Below are positions 29,396-38,691 of a DNA stretch of 64,000 nt, one piece after another. Positions within the stretch are counted from its first letter, which is position 1; every line of letters begins with the position of its first letter. Source of the stretch: Shewanella vesiculosa (GTDB taxonomy: Bacteria > Pseudomonadota > Gammaproteobacteria > Enterobacterales > Shewanellaceae). A program made the translations under genes and the position numbers. Under the pieces are notes generated by a model that was given only the letters and a program-made list of their open reading frames with translations, ran no database searches and was not told where the DNA came from. The stretch spans positions 1,054,001 to 1,118,000 of the forward strand of contig NZ_CP073588.1 of NCBI RefSeq assembly GCF_021560015.1, read 5' to 3'.

Positions 29396-31465
29396 TTACC
29401 AAATACGTACGCGTTGCTCTTCAGGTAAGTACAACTCGTCACCGGGTTTAACATCAAAGGCTTTGTACCAAGCATCGTGGTTACGTGGGGCGAGGGCGCG
29501 GTAACGACCTGGTGCATGAGTGCCAGCACGAAGTTGGCTTAACATGCTTTGCTCGGTACGTTTTTCTTTCCACACTTGAGCCCAAGCTAAAAAGAAGCGT
29601 TGATCGCCAGTAACGCCATCAATAACCGGTGCTTCTTTACCTTTTAAGCTCAACTTATAAGCGTGGTACGCCATTGATAAGCCACCAACATCGCCGATGT
29701 TTTCACCTAAACTGTTACGTCCGTTGACAAAGTTTTCTGGAATAGGCTCATATTTGCTGTACTGCTCAGCCAGTTTATCGGCTTTAGCATCAAAGGCTGC
29801 GCGATCTTTGTCAGTCCACCAATTACGCTGAATACCATTGGCGTCTGATTTAGAGCCTTGATCATCAAATCCATGACCCATTTCGTGACCAATGACCGCA
29901 CCGATACTGCCATAGTTAACCGCGGGATCTGCGTTTGGATCAAAAAATGGCGGTTGTAATATAGCCGCAGGGAACACAATCTCATTAAACGAGCTGTTGT
30001 AATAGGCATTGACTGTTTGCGGGGTCATGCCCCAACGATTACGATCGGTTTTTTCCAGTTCCTGAGCTACGCTGTCGGCTTGGAAGTATTTGCGCAGATT
30101 TTTAATATCACCGACTAAATCATTTTTAGTCAGGGTTAAACCATCAAATTCTTGCCATGAATCTGGATAACCAATTTTAGGGTTAAATGCCGCTAATTTA
30201 GCATGGGCATTCACTTTAGTTTCATCGCCCATCCACTCTAAACCATCAATACGCTGTCCAAGTGCTGTGCGTAAGTTTTCAACTAATTCGGCCATTTGTT
30301 GCTTAGACGACTCAGGAAAGTAACGTGATACATACACTTTACCGATTGCAAAGCCCAATGATTGAGTACCTGACATTTCTTCCACCGCGCGTTTCCACCG
30401 TGGACGAGGTTGTTCTTGGCCTGTTAACTCTTTGCCATAAAAAGCAAAGTTAGTATTGAAAATATCTTCTGACAATAATCCGGCATTATTACTGACCGTG
30501 TGGTAGGTCAGATAGTCCTGCCATACATTTAATGGCTGTTGATTTATCAAGTCAATGATAGCCTTAACTGGTTCAGGTTCAGATATATTGAGTTGAGGGA
30601 CTTGATAGCCTGTTTGTGCAAAATATAAATCCCAGTCGAATCCAGGATATTGCTGATCAAGATCTGCGCGCTTAAGTTGGTTTAAGGTTAAATCGCGATT
30701 ACGACGTTTCTCTCTAGGCCATTGTGCTTGTGCTATTTTAGTTTCAAGTGCAAGAATCGCCGCGGCACGTTTTTCACCGTCTTTTATCCCCGCAAAAGCC
30801 AACATTGCAGCGATATGCTCAACATAAGCTTTACGAATATTCACAAAGCGATCACTTTCTTCTAGGTAATATGAACGGTCTGGTAAACCCAAGCCACCAG
30901 CGCCAATGGTCATTTCATATTGATTAGGGTCTAAACGGTTAAACCACATTCCACCCCAAATAGGTGATGATGTACCTGTAAGCCAGGCTTCGCCGAATAT
31001 TTTTGTTAAGTCTTGAGTCGAGTTGATTGCCGCTATTTGATCTAAGGTGCCTTTAATTGGTGTGATACCCAACTTATTAATGGTTTCGGTGTCCATATAG
31101 GCATGATAAAAATCAGCAATTAATTGTTCTTCTGCATTTAAATCACTGCGGCTAGCAATATCATCAATAATTGCTTTGACTTGATCTTCACTGCGCTCAG
31201 CTAAGGCATTAAATGCGCCGTAACGGGTTTTGTCTGCTGGCATAACAAAGTTGTCGTACCAATGACCACTGGCATACATAAAGAAGTCATCGCCAGGTTT
31301 AACCGCTTCATTACGCGCTGTTAAGTCAATACCAAAAGTACCTAATTCAGCTTTAGCGGGAGCAGGGGAAGTGACGGCTGCAACCTGAGTATTCGTTGTA
31401 TCAGATACACCACAACCTGCTAAAAGTGCAGTGGTTAATCCAATCGCAATTAAGGATCTATTCAT
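29396..31465 (-). CDS. pepO: M13-family zinc metallopeptidase, lipoprotein
   Basis: A 689-residue neprilysin-like endopeptidase. The signal peptide ends in a lipobox (LLAGC), so it should be anchored in the cell envelope facing the periplasm. The catalytic zinc motif HEMGHGFD (HExxH) and the downstream ENIGDVGG with the third ligand are intact, as are NAYYNSSFNEIVFPAAILQ and the C-terminal VKPGDELYLPEEQRVRIW typical of the family. It cuts small peptides. The ATG at 31465 has AAGGAA upstream; an upstream extension of 35 codons contains no ribosome site. Confidence 0.93.
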   Translation of the reverse strand: MNRSLIAIGLTTALLAGCGVSDTTNTQVAAVTSPAPAKAELGTFGIDLTARNEAVKPGDDFFMYASGHWYDNFVMPADKTRYGAFNALAERSEDQVKAIIDDIASRSDLNAEEQLIADFYHAYMDTETINKLGITPIKGTLDQIAAINSTQDLTKIFGEAWLTGTSSPIWGGMWFNRLDPNQYEMTIGAGGLGLPDRSYYLEESDRFVNIRKAYVEHIAAMLAFAGIKDGEKRAAAILALETKIAQAQWPREKRRNRDLTLNQLKRADLDQQYPGFDWDLYFAQTGYQVPQLNISEPEPVKAIIDLINQQPLNVWQDYLTYHTVSNNAGLLSEDIFNTNFAFYGKELTGQEQPRPRWKRAVEEMSGTQSLGFAIGKVYVSRYFPESSKQQMAELVENLRTALGQRIDGLEWMGDETKVNAHAKLAAFNPKIGYPDSWQEFDGLTLTKNDLVGDIKNLRKYFQADSVAQELEKTDRNRWGMTPQTVNAYYNSSFNEIVFPAAILQPPFFDPNADPAVNYGSIGAVIGHEMGHGFDDQGSKSDANGIQRNWWTDKDRAAFDAKADKLAEQYSKYEPIPENFVNGRNSLGENIGDVGGLSMAYHAYKLSLKGKEAPVIDGVTGDQRFFLAWAQVWKEKRTEQSMLSQLRAGTHAPGRYRALAPRNHDAWYKAFDVKPGDELYLPEEQRVRIW

Positions 31466-31664
31466 TGTTATCGTATTCCTTAGCCAATGTGTTGACAGAG
31501 TTATTTGCTTCGTCATCTTGAAAGAATGACACAAAATGTCAACATTTGAATTGTTAGCAAATTTTAGCAACTAGGTTATTAATAAGACATTTCAGCGATG
31601 AATCTTCCTTGTTAACTATGGTCTTTGCCACTTATCTTGCGATGATTTTACACCGTAAAAATAG

Positions 31665-31694
31665 TATAATTTGAATAAACTCCATGTGTGGAGT
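31665..31694 (+). promoter_or_regulatory. Promoter -10 and overlapping palindromic operator of the Xre/RES pair
   Basis: TATAAT at 31665-31670 is followed by a palindrome with arms ACTCCA and TGGAGT (31679-31694) near the expected transcription start. This is a usual place for a toxin-antitoxin autorepression site. No good -35 is seen. Confidence 0.55.
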
Positions 31695-31755
31695 ATTATC
31701 GGTTGTGGTAATGAGTCGTCTTTATATCACTGTATAAATCTCTGAGGAGCTGGAT

Positions 31756-32145
31756 ATGTCTGCAATTGAGCAAGCTGTGCTACAGCAAAATCCTGAAAAA
31801 ACTGCCCAAGTCGCGTTGAAGGTGTTTTTTAATATCATGGATGCTTGGCATGTAAGAGCAAAAGATCAAATTGTGCTGTTAGGTAGGCCGGCCGAGTCGA
31901 CATTTTATAATTGGAAAAAAGGTAAAGTGTCGTCATTGTCGCCAGATACCTTGGAGCGTATTTCATACGTTTTAGGCATTTATAAAGCCCTTGGGAGTTT
32001 ATTTCCGACAAGAGATCAAGCCGATTCTTGGCCGCAAAAAGTCAATCAAGCCTTTAATAATCAAACAGCTTTGGAGTATATGCTAAAAGGTAGCATGATA
32101 AATTTGAGTGATATGCGGAGATACCTTGATGCACAACGAGGTTAA
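31756..32145 (+). CDS. Xre/MbcA/ParS-type antitoxin
   Basis: A 129-residue protein with a helix-turn-helix N-terminal part (LLGRPAESTFYNWKKGKVSSLSPDTLERISYVLGIYKAL) and a C-terminal DUF2384 toxin-binding part (ALEYMLKGSMINLSDMRRYLDAQRG). In this family the antitoxin binds its RES toxin and represses the operon. GAGGAGC precedes the ATG at 31756. The stop lies inside the toxin gene, which starts 17 bases earlier. Confidence 0.88.
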   Translation: MSAIEQAVLQQNPEKTAQVALKVFFNIMDAWHVRAKDQIVLLGRPAESTFYNWKKGKVSSLSPDTLERISYVLGIYKALGSLFPTRDQADSWPQKVNQAFNNQTALEYMLKGSMINLSDMRRYLDAQRG

Positions 32146-32812
32146 TACCATTGAGCCTAACGCGGATAAGCTGTACAGATTAGTGCCCAGCCATTTTCCG
32201 CCTATCGACTTATTTGAACAGGTCGCCAACCCTGATGAGCTTGAGATAGTTTTTGCTATTGAATCACTCACCAACGACCGCTTACGTGAAGAAGCAGGCG
32301 AGTTGGCCCTGGTGCCAGTAGAACAACGTATTTCTGGTATTGGAACCTCGCCAATAATGGCGGCATTTACCCATATTGGTACGCCATCACGCTTTACCGA
32401 TGGTTGTCAATTTGGAGTGTATTATGCGGCTAAAACGTTACATACCGCCTTTGCTGAAACCATTTACCACCGAGAAGTGTTTTTACGCGCGACTAATGAG
32501 CCCGATACCGAACTCACTATGCGTTGCTATATTAATCAAGTCGCGTTGGCACTGCATGATATTAGATCCCAACAATTTGATGACTTACACACAGATGACT
32601 ACGCGATAGCACAGCAATTTGCTAAAGCGTTGCGTGCCCGTGACAGTAACGGTTTGGTATATCGTAGTGTAAGAGACAGTGGTGGTGAATGTATTGCGGC
32701 ATTCAAACCTAAAGCCGTCACAATCCCACTGCAAGGTGGGCATTACAAATACATCTGGAGTAGTAAAAAGCAAAAGATTGAGCACATATTAGAAGTCAAT
32801 TTGATTAAGTAA
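32129..32812 (+). CDS. RES-domain toxin (NAD+ phosphorylase type)
   Basis: A 227-residue RES-family protein. Key features are YRLVPSHFPP near the start, FGVYYAAKTLHTAFAETIYHRE in the middle (Arg/Glu/Tyr active-site region) and LVYRSVRDSGGECIAAFKP, which carries the conserved serine. RES toxins such as MbcT break down NAD+. The ATG at 32129 has GGAG eight bases before it and overlaps the antitoxin end, so the pair is translationally coupled. Confidence 0.87.
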   Translation: MHNEVNTIEPNADKLYRLVPSHFPPIDLFEQVANPDELEIVFAIESLTNDRLREEAGELALVPVEQRISGIGTSPIMAAFTHIGTPSRFTDGCQFGVYYAAKTLHTAFAETIYHREVFLRATNEPDTELTMRCYINQVALALHDIRSQQFDDLHTDDYAIAQQFAKALRARDSNGLVYRSVRDSGGECIAAFKPKAVTIPLQGGHYKYIWSSKKQKIEHILEVNLIK

Positions 32813-32986
32813 CCGCAGCCATTTAACGGTTCTCATCTTCAGATAAACAAATGTAAAATGAATCGCATCTAATTCTACAACTTGTTTAATACCTAAATCT
32901 TTTACACGTTAGACGCTCAAGCCGCTATCTAGAATCAACCTCACTATTCTATAAATTGCATTATCTCTTATGCTTAAACTTTCCGG

Positions 32987-33586
32987 TTACTCTGGCAGTT
33001 GTTGCAGTGACTTATCGATTTGCTCAGATAACTGAGTCAATAAATGGCTGTATGCACTAACCATGTCTGGCGCCGTTGCTCCTGCTTTGGTGACCGCAGT
33101 GAAGTGTTGCTGGGTGATATGTCGGTTTACTTGGTTATCGATAAGATCCCAATAAACATTTAGTCTGACATTGTTACTGTCTCTGCTTAAGCTCATAAGC
33201 TTTATTTTGACACTGTACTGCGGGCTATTTTCTGCTCCCCAGGGGAATAACACTAACTTACGACTATGATCGCTTTGGTTGAGATTAATACTCACGACAC
33301 GGCCGATACCTTGATCTAATGGTTCAGCCCAGTAGCTGTTGGCCATTCTTTGTAGGCTGCCATCTTCAAGCGGATATACCATTTGAGTAAAGTTTAGGTA
33401 CTCGGGTATTTCAATAGGGCCAATGCCAATATCGTATTCGAGTGATGTACTGCCGGGCTCTATCTGCAAGGATGGTGCGGTTAACACAAAGTACTGTTTT
33501 GGCGGTGAGCTTTGGCATCCGCTGATCAGGCTAAGTGCCAATAAACTCACACTCCAATATAGTGATCTCATCCAAGATAGCCTCAT
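32987..33586 (-). CDS. PqiC/ABC-transport auxiliary lipoprotein
   Basis: A 199-residue lipoprotein (lipobox LISGC) that continues QSSPPKQYFVLTAP, as in PqiC and related ABC-type auxiliary lipoproteins. FTQMVYPLEDGSLQRMANSYWAEPL is the typical outer-face motif. It probably sits in the outer membrane and completes a lipid path across the periplasm. The start at 33586 has AAGGAG upstream and lies within five bases of the Mce gene stop. It is the last of four genes in a leftward operon. Confidence 0.85.
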   Translation of the reverse strand: MRLSWMRSLYWSVSLLALSLISGCQSSPPKQYFVLTAPSLQIEPGSTSLEYDIGIGPIEIPEYLNFTQMVYPLEDGSLQRMANSYWAEPLDQGIGRVVSINLNQSDHSRKLVLFPWGAENSPQYSVKIKLMSLSRDSNNVRLNVYWDLIDNQVNRHITQQHFTAVTKAGATAPDMVSAYSHLLTQLSEQIDKSLQQLPE

Positions 33587-33590
33587 AACA

Positions 33591-34562
33591 TTATTCTCCT
33601 TGCTTACCACGTATAATCGCCTCGGGTTGCTCATCTAAGGTTTCACTTAAACTACGTAACGCCCGAGCTGTGCGGCTAATTTCTGCCAATGTATTGGTTA
33701 ATTCAATCACGAGTGGGGAGTTTTGATCTAAAGAATTACCTGCTTGATTCGCCAACTGATCAATACTGACTAATGTTTTGTGCAGTGCCGCTAAACTGAG
33801 GTTGAGAGACTCAACCATTTGCGGTTCATCTTTATTCAACTGCACCAATAAACTATCTAGTTTAGCCAGCACTTCGATACTCTTGGTGCCTAATGTCGCT
33901 TGAGTTGTATCGATATGCACAGCGGTGTTTCTAACGGCTGTTGCAGCGCGATCAAAATTATCCAGCGCTTGCTGTATTTTGCCACTGGCGGCAATGTCGC
34001 TAAGTTGCTGAGCCAATTTATCCACATTGGTAATGACGTTTTTCAAGTTCAATGATTGCAGATCTTTAAATAAGGATTCGAAATCAGTCGCTATGGTTGG
34101 TAGCTCCAATAATGAATCTTTGTCATCATGGAAATGTGCGGATGTGTTGGGATAAAAATCTAACTCAACATAGAGTTGTCCGGTTAATAAACTCAGATAA
34201 TTCAGCTGAGCACGTAAGCCATTCTCTATCGCATGGGAGAAAAACTCTTCTCCCACTTGTATGCCTTTAAGATTGATGCGTTTCAACAGTAAATCGGCGT
34301 GAACTGAGGCCGTGACACCTTGGCTACTGTCGTTGGGGAAATCAATGCTAATATCGCTTATTTCACCAATGATTACGCCTTTTAACTTCACTGGCGCACC
34401 GACTTGAAGCCCTTGTACTGAGTTATTGAAATACATGACCACAGGCGCTTTTTCGGCAAATATTCGCCCACCAGAAAAAAATAGCAGGGCAATAAACACT
34501 AAAAGAATCGCGCCAAAGATAAAGGCCCCAATCGCAAGAGGAAGTCGCTGGCTTTTACTCAT
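33591..34562 (-). CDS. MlaD/Mce-family periplasmic lipid-binding protein
   Basis: A 323-residue protein with one N-terminal membrane helix (about residues 11-31), then a single Mce domain (PVVMYFNNSVQGLQVGAPVKLKGVIIGEISDIS), then a long helical tail with Leu/Gln-rich heptads up to about residue 310. Mce proteins form hexameric tubes that carry lipids across the periplasm. The start overlaps the ATPase stop by four bases (ATGA). Confidence 0.9.
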   Translation of the reverse strand: MSKSQRLPLAIGAFIFGAILLVFIALLFFSGGRIFAEKAPVVMYFNNSVQGLQVGAPVKLKGVIIGEISDISIDFPNDSSQGVTASVHADLLLKRINLKGIQVGEEFFSHAIENGLRAQLNYLSLLTGQLYVELDFYPNTSAHFHDDKDSLLELPTIATDFESLFKDLQSLNLKNVITNVDKLAQQLSDIAASGKIQQALDNFDRAATAVRNTAVHIDTTQATLGTKSIEVLAKLDSLLVQLNKDEPQMVESLNLSLAALHKTLVSIDQLANQAGNSLDQNSPLVIELTNTLAEISRTARALRSLSETLDEQPEAIIRGKQGE

Positions 34563-35323
34563 GATGCCTCCACTTTATCAGCCCGATTGAGAAATTGTCG
34601 CACTCGAGCTTGGCTACTGTTAAGTTTTAATTCTCTCGGATCGCCACAATCAAGCATGGTATTGGTTTGATTATCGAGAAACACACAGCGGGTGCCGATT
34701 GACAATATACTGGGTAGCTCGTGCGATACGATAATCACGGTCGAGTCCAGTGCTTGGCAAATTTGCACAATTAGGTGATCTAAGCGCATAGAACTAATGG
34801 GATCTAAGCCTGCTGAAGGCTCATCAAAAAATAACAATTGTGGATCCAGTGCAATCGCGCGTGCCAAGCCTGCACGCTTATGCATACCGCCACTTAATTC
34901 GGCAGGGTAAAATTTTTCAAATCCAGCTAAGCCGACTAAAGCAAGCTTATATGCCACAGCCTCTGCTATTTGCCGCTCCGAAAGGTCGGTATACAGTTGT
35001 AGCGGTAAAGCCACATTTTCGGCAAGCGACATACTGGAAAACAACGCGCCAGTTTGAAACGTGATCCCCCAGTCTTTGAGCATGGCCACTTGCGCTGGTT
35101 CATCAGCGTCATAAAAGTTTTTACCTTGATAAAGTACTTCTCCCTTAAGTGGGGTTAACAATCCTACCATTGATTTAAGTAAGGTTGTTTTGCCGCAACC
35201 ACTTCCGCCAATGACAAAAAAGATATCATTTTTGTTAATCTCGAAGTTCAGTTGTTTTTGTACCTCGGTCGTACCATAACCGACACTAAGATTGCGTACA
35301 CTGATGAAGGCATCATCCACCAT
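34559..35323 (-). CDS. ABC transporter ATPase, MlaF type
   Basis: A 254-residue ATPase with Walker A (IGGSGCGKTT), signature motif (LSGGMHKRAGLARAI), Walker B (LLFFDEPSAGLD) and the switch histidine (VIIVSHE). It powers the permease encoded immediately upstream; two bases separate the genes. HKRAGLARA after the signature is typical of the Mla/Ttg2 lipid-transport subfamily. Confidence 0.93.
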   Translation of the reverse strand: MVDDAFISVRNLSVGYGTTEVQKQLNFEINKNDIFFVIGGSGCGKTTLLKSMVGLLTPLKGEVLYQGKNFYDADEPAQVAMLKDWGITFQTGALFSSMSLAENVALPLQLYTDLSERQIAEAVAYKLALVGLAGFEKFYPAELSGGMHKRAGLARAIALDPQLLFFDEPSAGLDPISSMRLDHLIVQICQALDSTVIIVSHELPSILSIGTRCVFLDNQTNTMLDCGDPRELKLNSSQARVRQFLNRADKVEAS

Positions 35324-35325
35324 AA

Positions 35326-36438
35326 TTAGATCCCTAACTTATCGTATAAGATATTGAGCGCGGCATCGGAAACCACCAGAAACACAATGGCTTTAACTAC
35401 AGCACTGGTCGTGGCTAAACCAACGGCATTAGAATCTCGCCCGCATTTAAGCCCGGCCTGACAACCAGCAATAGCAATCAAAAAACCAAAAATAAGGCTT
35501 TTTATCAACCCGGTGGATATGTCTACCCAATCAATGGCAACCTGAGTTTGTAAAATATATTGGGTGTAACTCACGCCCATGCCATTGGCAACTACTGCAC
35601 CGCCGATCATGCCTATCACGTCAGAGTAAATGCACATTAACGGCATAATGAAAATCAATGCCAACAAGCGAGGTAACACCAGAAACTCCATGGTGGAAAT
35701 ACCCATGACTCGCAGCGCATCAATCTCTTCATTGACCTGCATGGTGCCTAATTGAGCGGCATACGCGGCTCCTGTTCTGCCAGCCATAATGACGCCTGTC
35801 ATCAGGGCGCCCATTTCGCGTACCATTCCAATCGCCACTAAGTTAGCAACATACACCTGAGCACCTAACTGACGCAGCTGCACTGAACCTAAATAGGCTA
35901 AAATCATTCCCACTAGCAGACTAATCAAAGTGACAATCGCCAGTCCTTTAGGCCCTGCTTGTTCAATAAAAAATACGATATCACTGCGCCGAGTACTGGC
36001 TTTACCTCTTAACCAACGCCCTAATGCCAACGTGCTTTCCCCGACAAACACTAAGCCATCGTGCACCTGTAAGCCTTGTACAATCATGCCGTTACGAAGC
36101 GTGACCCACATGCCACCAATGACACCATCATTCGCCGTTTGATACACAGGCACATCGGTAGCTAGCTGCAGTAATTGTTGTAATCCTTGTGGGGTATCTT
36201 GAATATTGAGGGCTATTTTTTGTTGTTCACACCAGCGGGATAATTGTAATAAGGCAATGGCAAGGCTTGAATCCCACTGAGATAATTCAGTCGTCACTAA
36301 TCTGACAGTATGGCAAGTTGCGGGAAGGGCGGCACAAATATCGGCACCTAGTGGTGCTTGGCCTAATTGCCAATCACCTGCAAGACTCAGATCGCAGTTG
36401 TCATCGTGCATGTCGATATCAAATGTGGCGAGTGTCAT
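35326..36438 (-). CDS. MlaE-family permease with N-terminal STAS-like domain
   Basis: A 370-residue inner-membrane protein. The first 120 residues form a soluble STAS-like region (LSLAGDWQLG ... WDSSLAIALLQL); the rest has about five helices with the MlaE signature AGRTGAAYAAQLGTMQVNEEIDALRVMG. In many species the STAS part is the separate protein MlaB, so this is a natural fusion. The ATG at 36438 is preceded by GGGG; an extra eight codons upstream are open. It is the first gene of the lipid-transport operon. Confidence 0.88.
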   Translation of the reverse strand: MTLATFDIDMHDDNCDLSLAGDWQLGQAPLGADICAALPATCHTVRLVTTELSQWDSSLAIALLQLSRWCEQQKIALNIQDTPQGLQQLLQLATDVPVYQTANDGVIGGMWVTLRNGMIVQGLQVHDGLVFVGESTLALGRWLRGKASTRRSDIVFFIEQAGPKGLAIVTLISLLVGMILAYLGSVQLRQLGAQVYVANLVAIGMVREMGALMTGVIMAGRTGAAYAAQLGTMQVNEEIDALRVMGISTMEFLVLPRLLALIFIMPLMCIYSDVIGMIGGAVVANGMGVSYTQYILQTQVAIDWVDISTGLIKSLIFGFLIAIAGCQAGLKCGRDSNAVGLATTSAVVKAIVFLVVSDAALNILYDKLGI

Positions 36439-36694
36439 ACTAGACCCCAAAAAAAGTAGCAATCAAGTGTATATTTGCATCAAGTTCATTGTTGTACTGA
36501 TCACAAGTGTAGACCAATCGCTCAGATTGTATTTTGACCTTGAACAAATAAACTCATTAACTATTAAACTGATAACGCTATCTAGCTGGCTAATAACAAC
36601 CTTCAATGGCTAAATATGCCGCCTGCATATCGCGATTTAACATAAATAAACTTGCACAGACAAAATTTAGCGCTACTATGTACCCTATAAATGG

Positions 36695-36714
36695 TACTGT
36701 GTTTTTATACAGTA
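36695..36714 (+). promoter_or_regulatory. LexA (SOS) box of umuDC
   Basis: TACTGT, eight bases, ACAGTA: a perfect CTGT-N8-ACAG match, 27 bases before the umuD ATG. This places umuDC under DNA-damage control. Confidence 0.93.
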
Positions 36715-36741
36715 TCTAGTGTAAATGTACGAGGTTAGCGT

Positions 36742-37155
36742 ATGCGCTTTATTCCCATTGTCGCCAGTGCTGGCATTACCGGTTTTGAAAGCCCTGCTGC
36801 TGAGTATCTTCAATTAGGCCTCAGTCTGGATGAGATGTTAGTGCAACATCCAAGTTCGACTTTTATCGGCTTAGCCCAAGGGGAGTCAATGCAAGGTGTT
36901 GGGATATTTGATGGCGACTTACTGATTGTCGATCGTCATGAAACGGCTAAAAGTGGCGACGTGATTGTGGCTAATTTTAATGGTGAATTTGTGTGTAAAA
37001 TTCTCGATCTGCAACGGCGAATGCTAGTGTCATCTCATGAGCAACATTTACCAGTAACCATTTGCGATTATGATGACTTTAGTATTGAAGGTGTGGTGAT
37101 CCGCTCAATTCGTTGTCATCGCCAAAGCCCCATGTTTGTTAGCCACCAAGGGTAA
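36742..37155 (+). CDS. umuD: UmuD, S24-family self-cleaving subunit of DNA polymerase V
   Basis: A 137-residue S24 peptidase-like protein. The catalytic pair is Ser49 in GESMQG and Lys86 in EFVCKI, 37 residues apart as in E. coli UmuD. Aligning on these residues puts the RecA-stimulated cut before Gly14 in TGFESPAAEY, so the removed arm is only 13 residues (24 in E. coli) and the residue before the cut is Thr instead of Cys. Cleaved UmuD dimers join UmuC for error-prone bypass of lesions. umuC starts six bases after the stop. Confidence 0.94.
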   Translation: MRFIPIVASAGITGFESPAAEYLQLGLSLDEMLVQHPSSTFIGLAQGESMQGVGIFDGDLLIVDRHETAKSGDVIVANFNGEFVCKILDLQRRMLVSSHEQHLPVTICDYDDFSIEGVVIRSIRCHRQSPMFVSHQG

Positions 37156-37161
37156 GCAACA

Positions 37162-38418
37162 ATGTTTGCCTTAGTTGATGCCAATGCTTTTTATTGCAGT
37201 GCTGAACAGGTATTTCGCCCTGATTGGCGTGGTAAGCCAATCATTGTACTGAGCAATAACGACGGTTGTATTGTGGCTGCTAATCGACAAGCAAAAGAAG
37301 CGGGCATACAAAAATTTCTACCCTATTTTCAAGTTAAAGCGCTATGTGCCGAGCGTAATGTGATTGTGTGTTCATCTAACTATGAGCTCTATGCCGATTT
37401 ATCAGCAAAAATGATGGCGATAATAGGCCGCTTTGCGCCCGATCAGCATGTGTACTCCATCGATGAATGTTTCCTGTCGTTTAAACACAGTTACCCCGCG
37501 ATTAAATGCCTGCATACTCATGGTCAGTTAATCCGTCGTACGGTTTGGAAAGAAGCGCGTTTACCCGTCTGTGTCGGTATGGGCGACACCTTGACCTTAG
37601 CCAAGATAGCCAATCATGCCGCTAAAAAAATTCCAGGGTACCAAGGTGTTTGCGTAATTGAGACATTGCAGCAACGCACTGACATTTTGCGTCAGCTTGC
37701 GGTCGGTGATGTATGGGGCATTGGTAGGCGCATAAGTAAAAAACTTGAAGTAATGAATATTCGCAGCGCATATGATCTTGCCTGTATGCCACCGAGCCTT
37801 GCGAGAAAACAATTTAGTATTGAAATAGAGCGAACAGTTCGTGAACTGAATGGTCAAGTCTGTAAACAATGGGATGAGGCAAGGGCAGATAAAAAACAAA
37901 TTTTCTCGACTCGTAGTGTTGGTGAGCGCATCACTGACTATGAATTGCTATTACAGGCATTGAGTAAACATATCGCTATCGCGGCGCTTAAAGCGCGTCA
38001 GCAAGGCTCGTATTGCAAAACCATGTTGCTGTTTGCCAGTAATTCCCCCCATGACGAACGGCCCGTGAGTGATAAGGTCATTGTCCATTTCCCTTGCCCG
38101 ACACATTGCTCTGTTGAACTCACCAAAGCGCTTAGACAAACTGCACCAAGGTTGTTTCGCGTCGGTGTGCGGTATTACAAAATTGGCGTAGGCCTCGTTG
38201 ATTTAGCCAGCGAGAAATATTTTCAATTTGATTTATTCAATCCTGCTAAGGTCGATTATGCCCTCATGCACACTCTTGATAGCATCAACCAACGTTATGG
38301 CCGCGATACTGTGTTTCTTGCTGCACAAGGAATACAACAAAAGTGGGCAATGCGTCGTGATTTGCTTACTCCTCAATATTCAACTCAATGGAAATGCTTA
38401 CCCAAGATTAAATGTTAA
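37162..38418 (+). CDS. umuC: UmuC, catalytic subunit of DNA polymerase V (Y family)
   Basis: A 418-residue Y-family polymerase. Metal-binding residues are in FALVDANAFYCSAEQVF and YSIDECFLSF. The little-finger region is followed by the DUF4113-like C terminus (DSINQRYGRDTVFLAAQGIQ), typical of UmuC rather than DinB. It copies past DNA lesions with UmuD'2 and RecA. No terminator is seen behind it. Confidence 0.95.
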   Translation: MFALVDANAFYCSAEQVFRPDWRGKPIIVLSNNDGCIVAANRQAKEAGIQKFLPYFQVKALCAERNVIVCSSNYELYADLSAKMMAIIGRFAPDQHVYSIDECFLSFKHSYPAIKCLHTHGQLIRRTVWKEARLPVCVGMGDTLTLAKIANHAAKKIPGYQGVCVIETLQQRTDILRQLAVGDVWGIGRRISKKLEVMNIRSAYDLACMPPSLARKQFSIEIERTVRELNGQVCKQWDEARADKKQIFSTRSVGERITDYELLLQALSKHIAIAALKARQQGSYCKTMLLFASNSPHDERPVSDKVIVHFPCPTHCSVELTKALRQTAPRLFRVGVRYYKIGVGLVDLASEKYFQFDLFNPAKVDYALMHTLDSINQRYGRDTVFLAAQGIQQKWAMRRDLLTPQYSTQWKCLPKIKC

Positions 38419-38534
38419 TATTTTTATGGGTTCCATCATTAAGATTGTCATTGAGCAAATAAAATAGAAATCACTGATTCGATTATTGATATTGAGCTAA
38501 GCGTGGCACCGGTCACAAAATATCAATACATAAT

Positions 38535-38574
38535 TGGCATATGCCATTAATCGATGTATATATGGCATATGCCA
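38535..38574. promoter_or_regulatory. Two identical 12-bp palindromes before the NifX-like gene
   Basis: TGGCATATGCCA occurs at 38535-38546 and 38563-38574, 28 bases apart, and the flanks extend the symmetry (AATTGGC ... GCCAATT). It looks like a tandem operator. Each half, TGNCA, also occurs in the sulfur-module sites at 40627 and 46977, but there with a four-base instead of a two-base gap. Confidence 0.6.
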
Positions 38575-38691
38575 ATTACTATTAATCGATAATGGTAAGC
38601 ATTAATGTCATCAACCATAACCATTTATGCCGTTTAAACTAAATGGTATCTCGATGATAAAATTGAATATTATACAGTGAGGACAGCCACC

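Noticed and set aside
29707..30009. 100-codon frame inside pepO on the same strand
   Set aside because: Out-of-frame shadow of the conserved peptidase gene.
38535..38577. CRISPR-like or IS-end repeats at the double TGGCATATGCCA
   Set aside because: Only two copies, no array spacing and no transposase; an operator pair is simpler.
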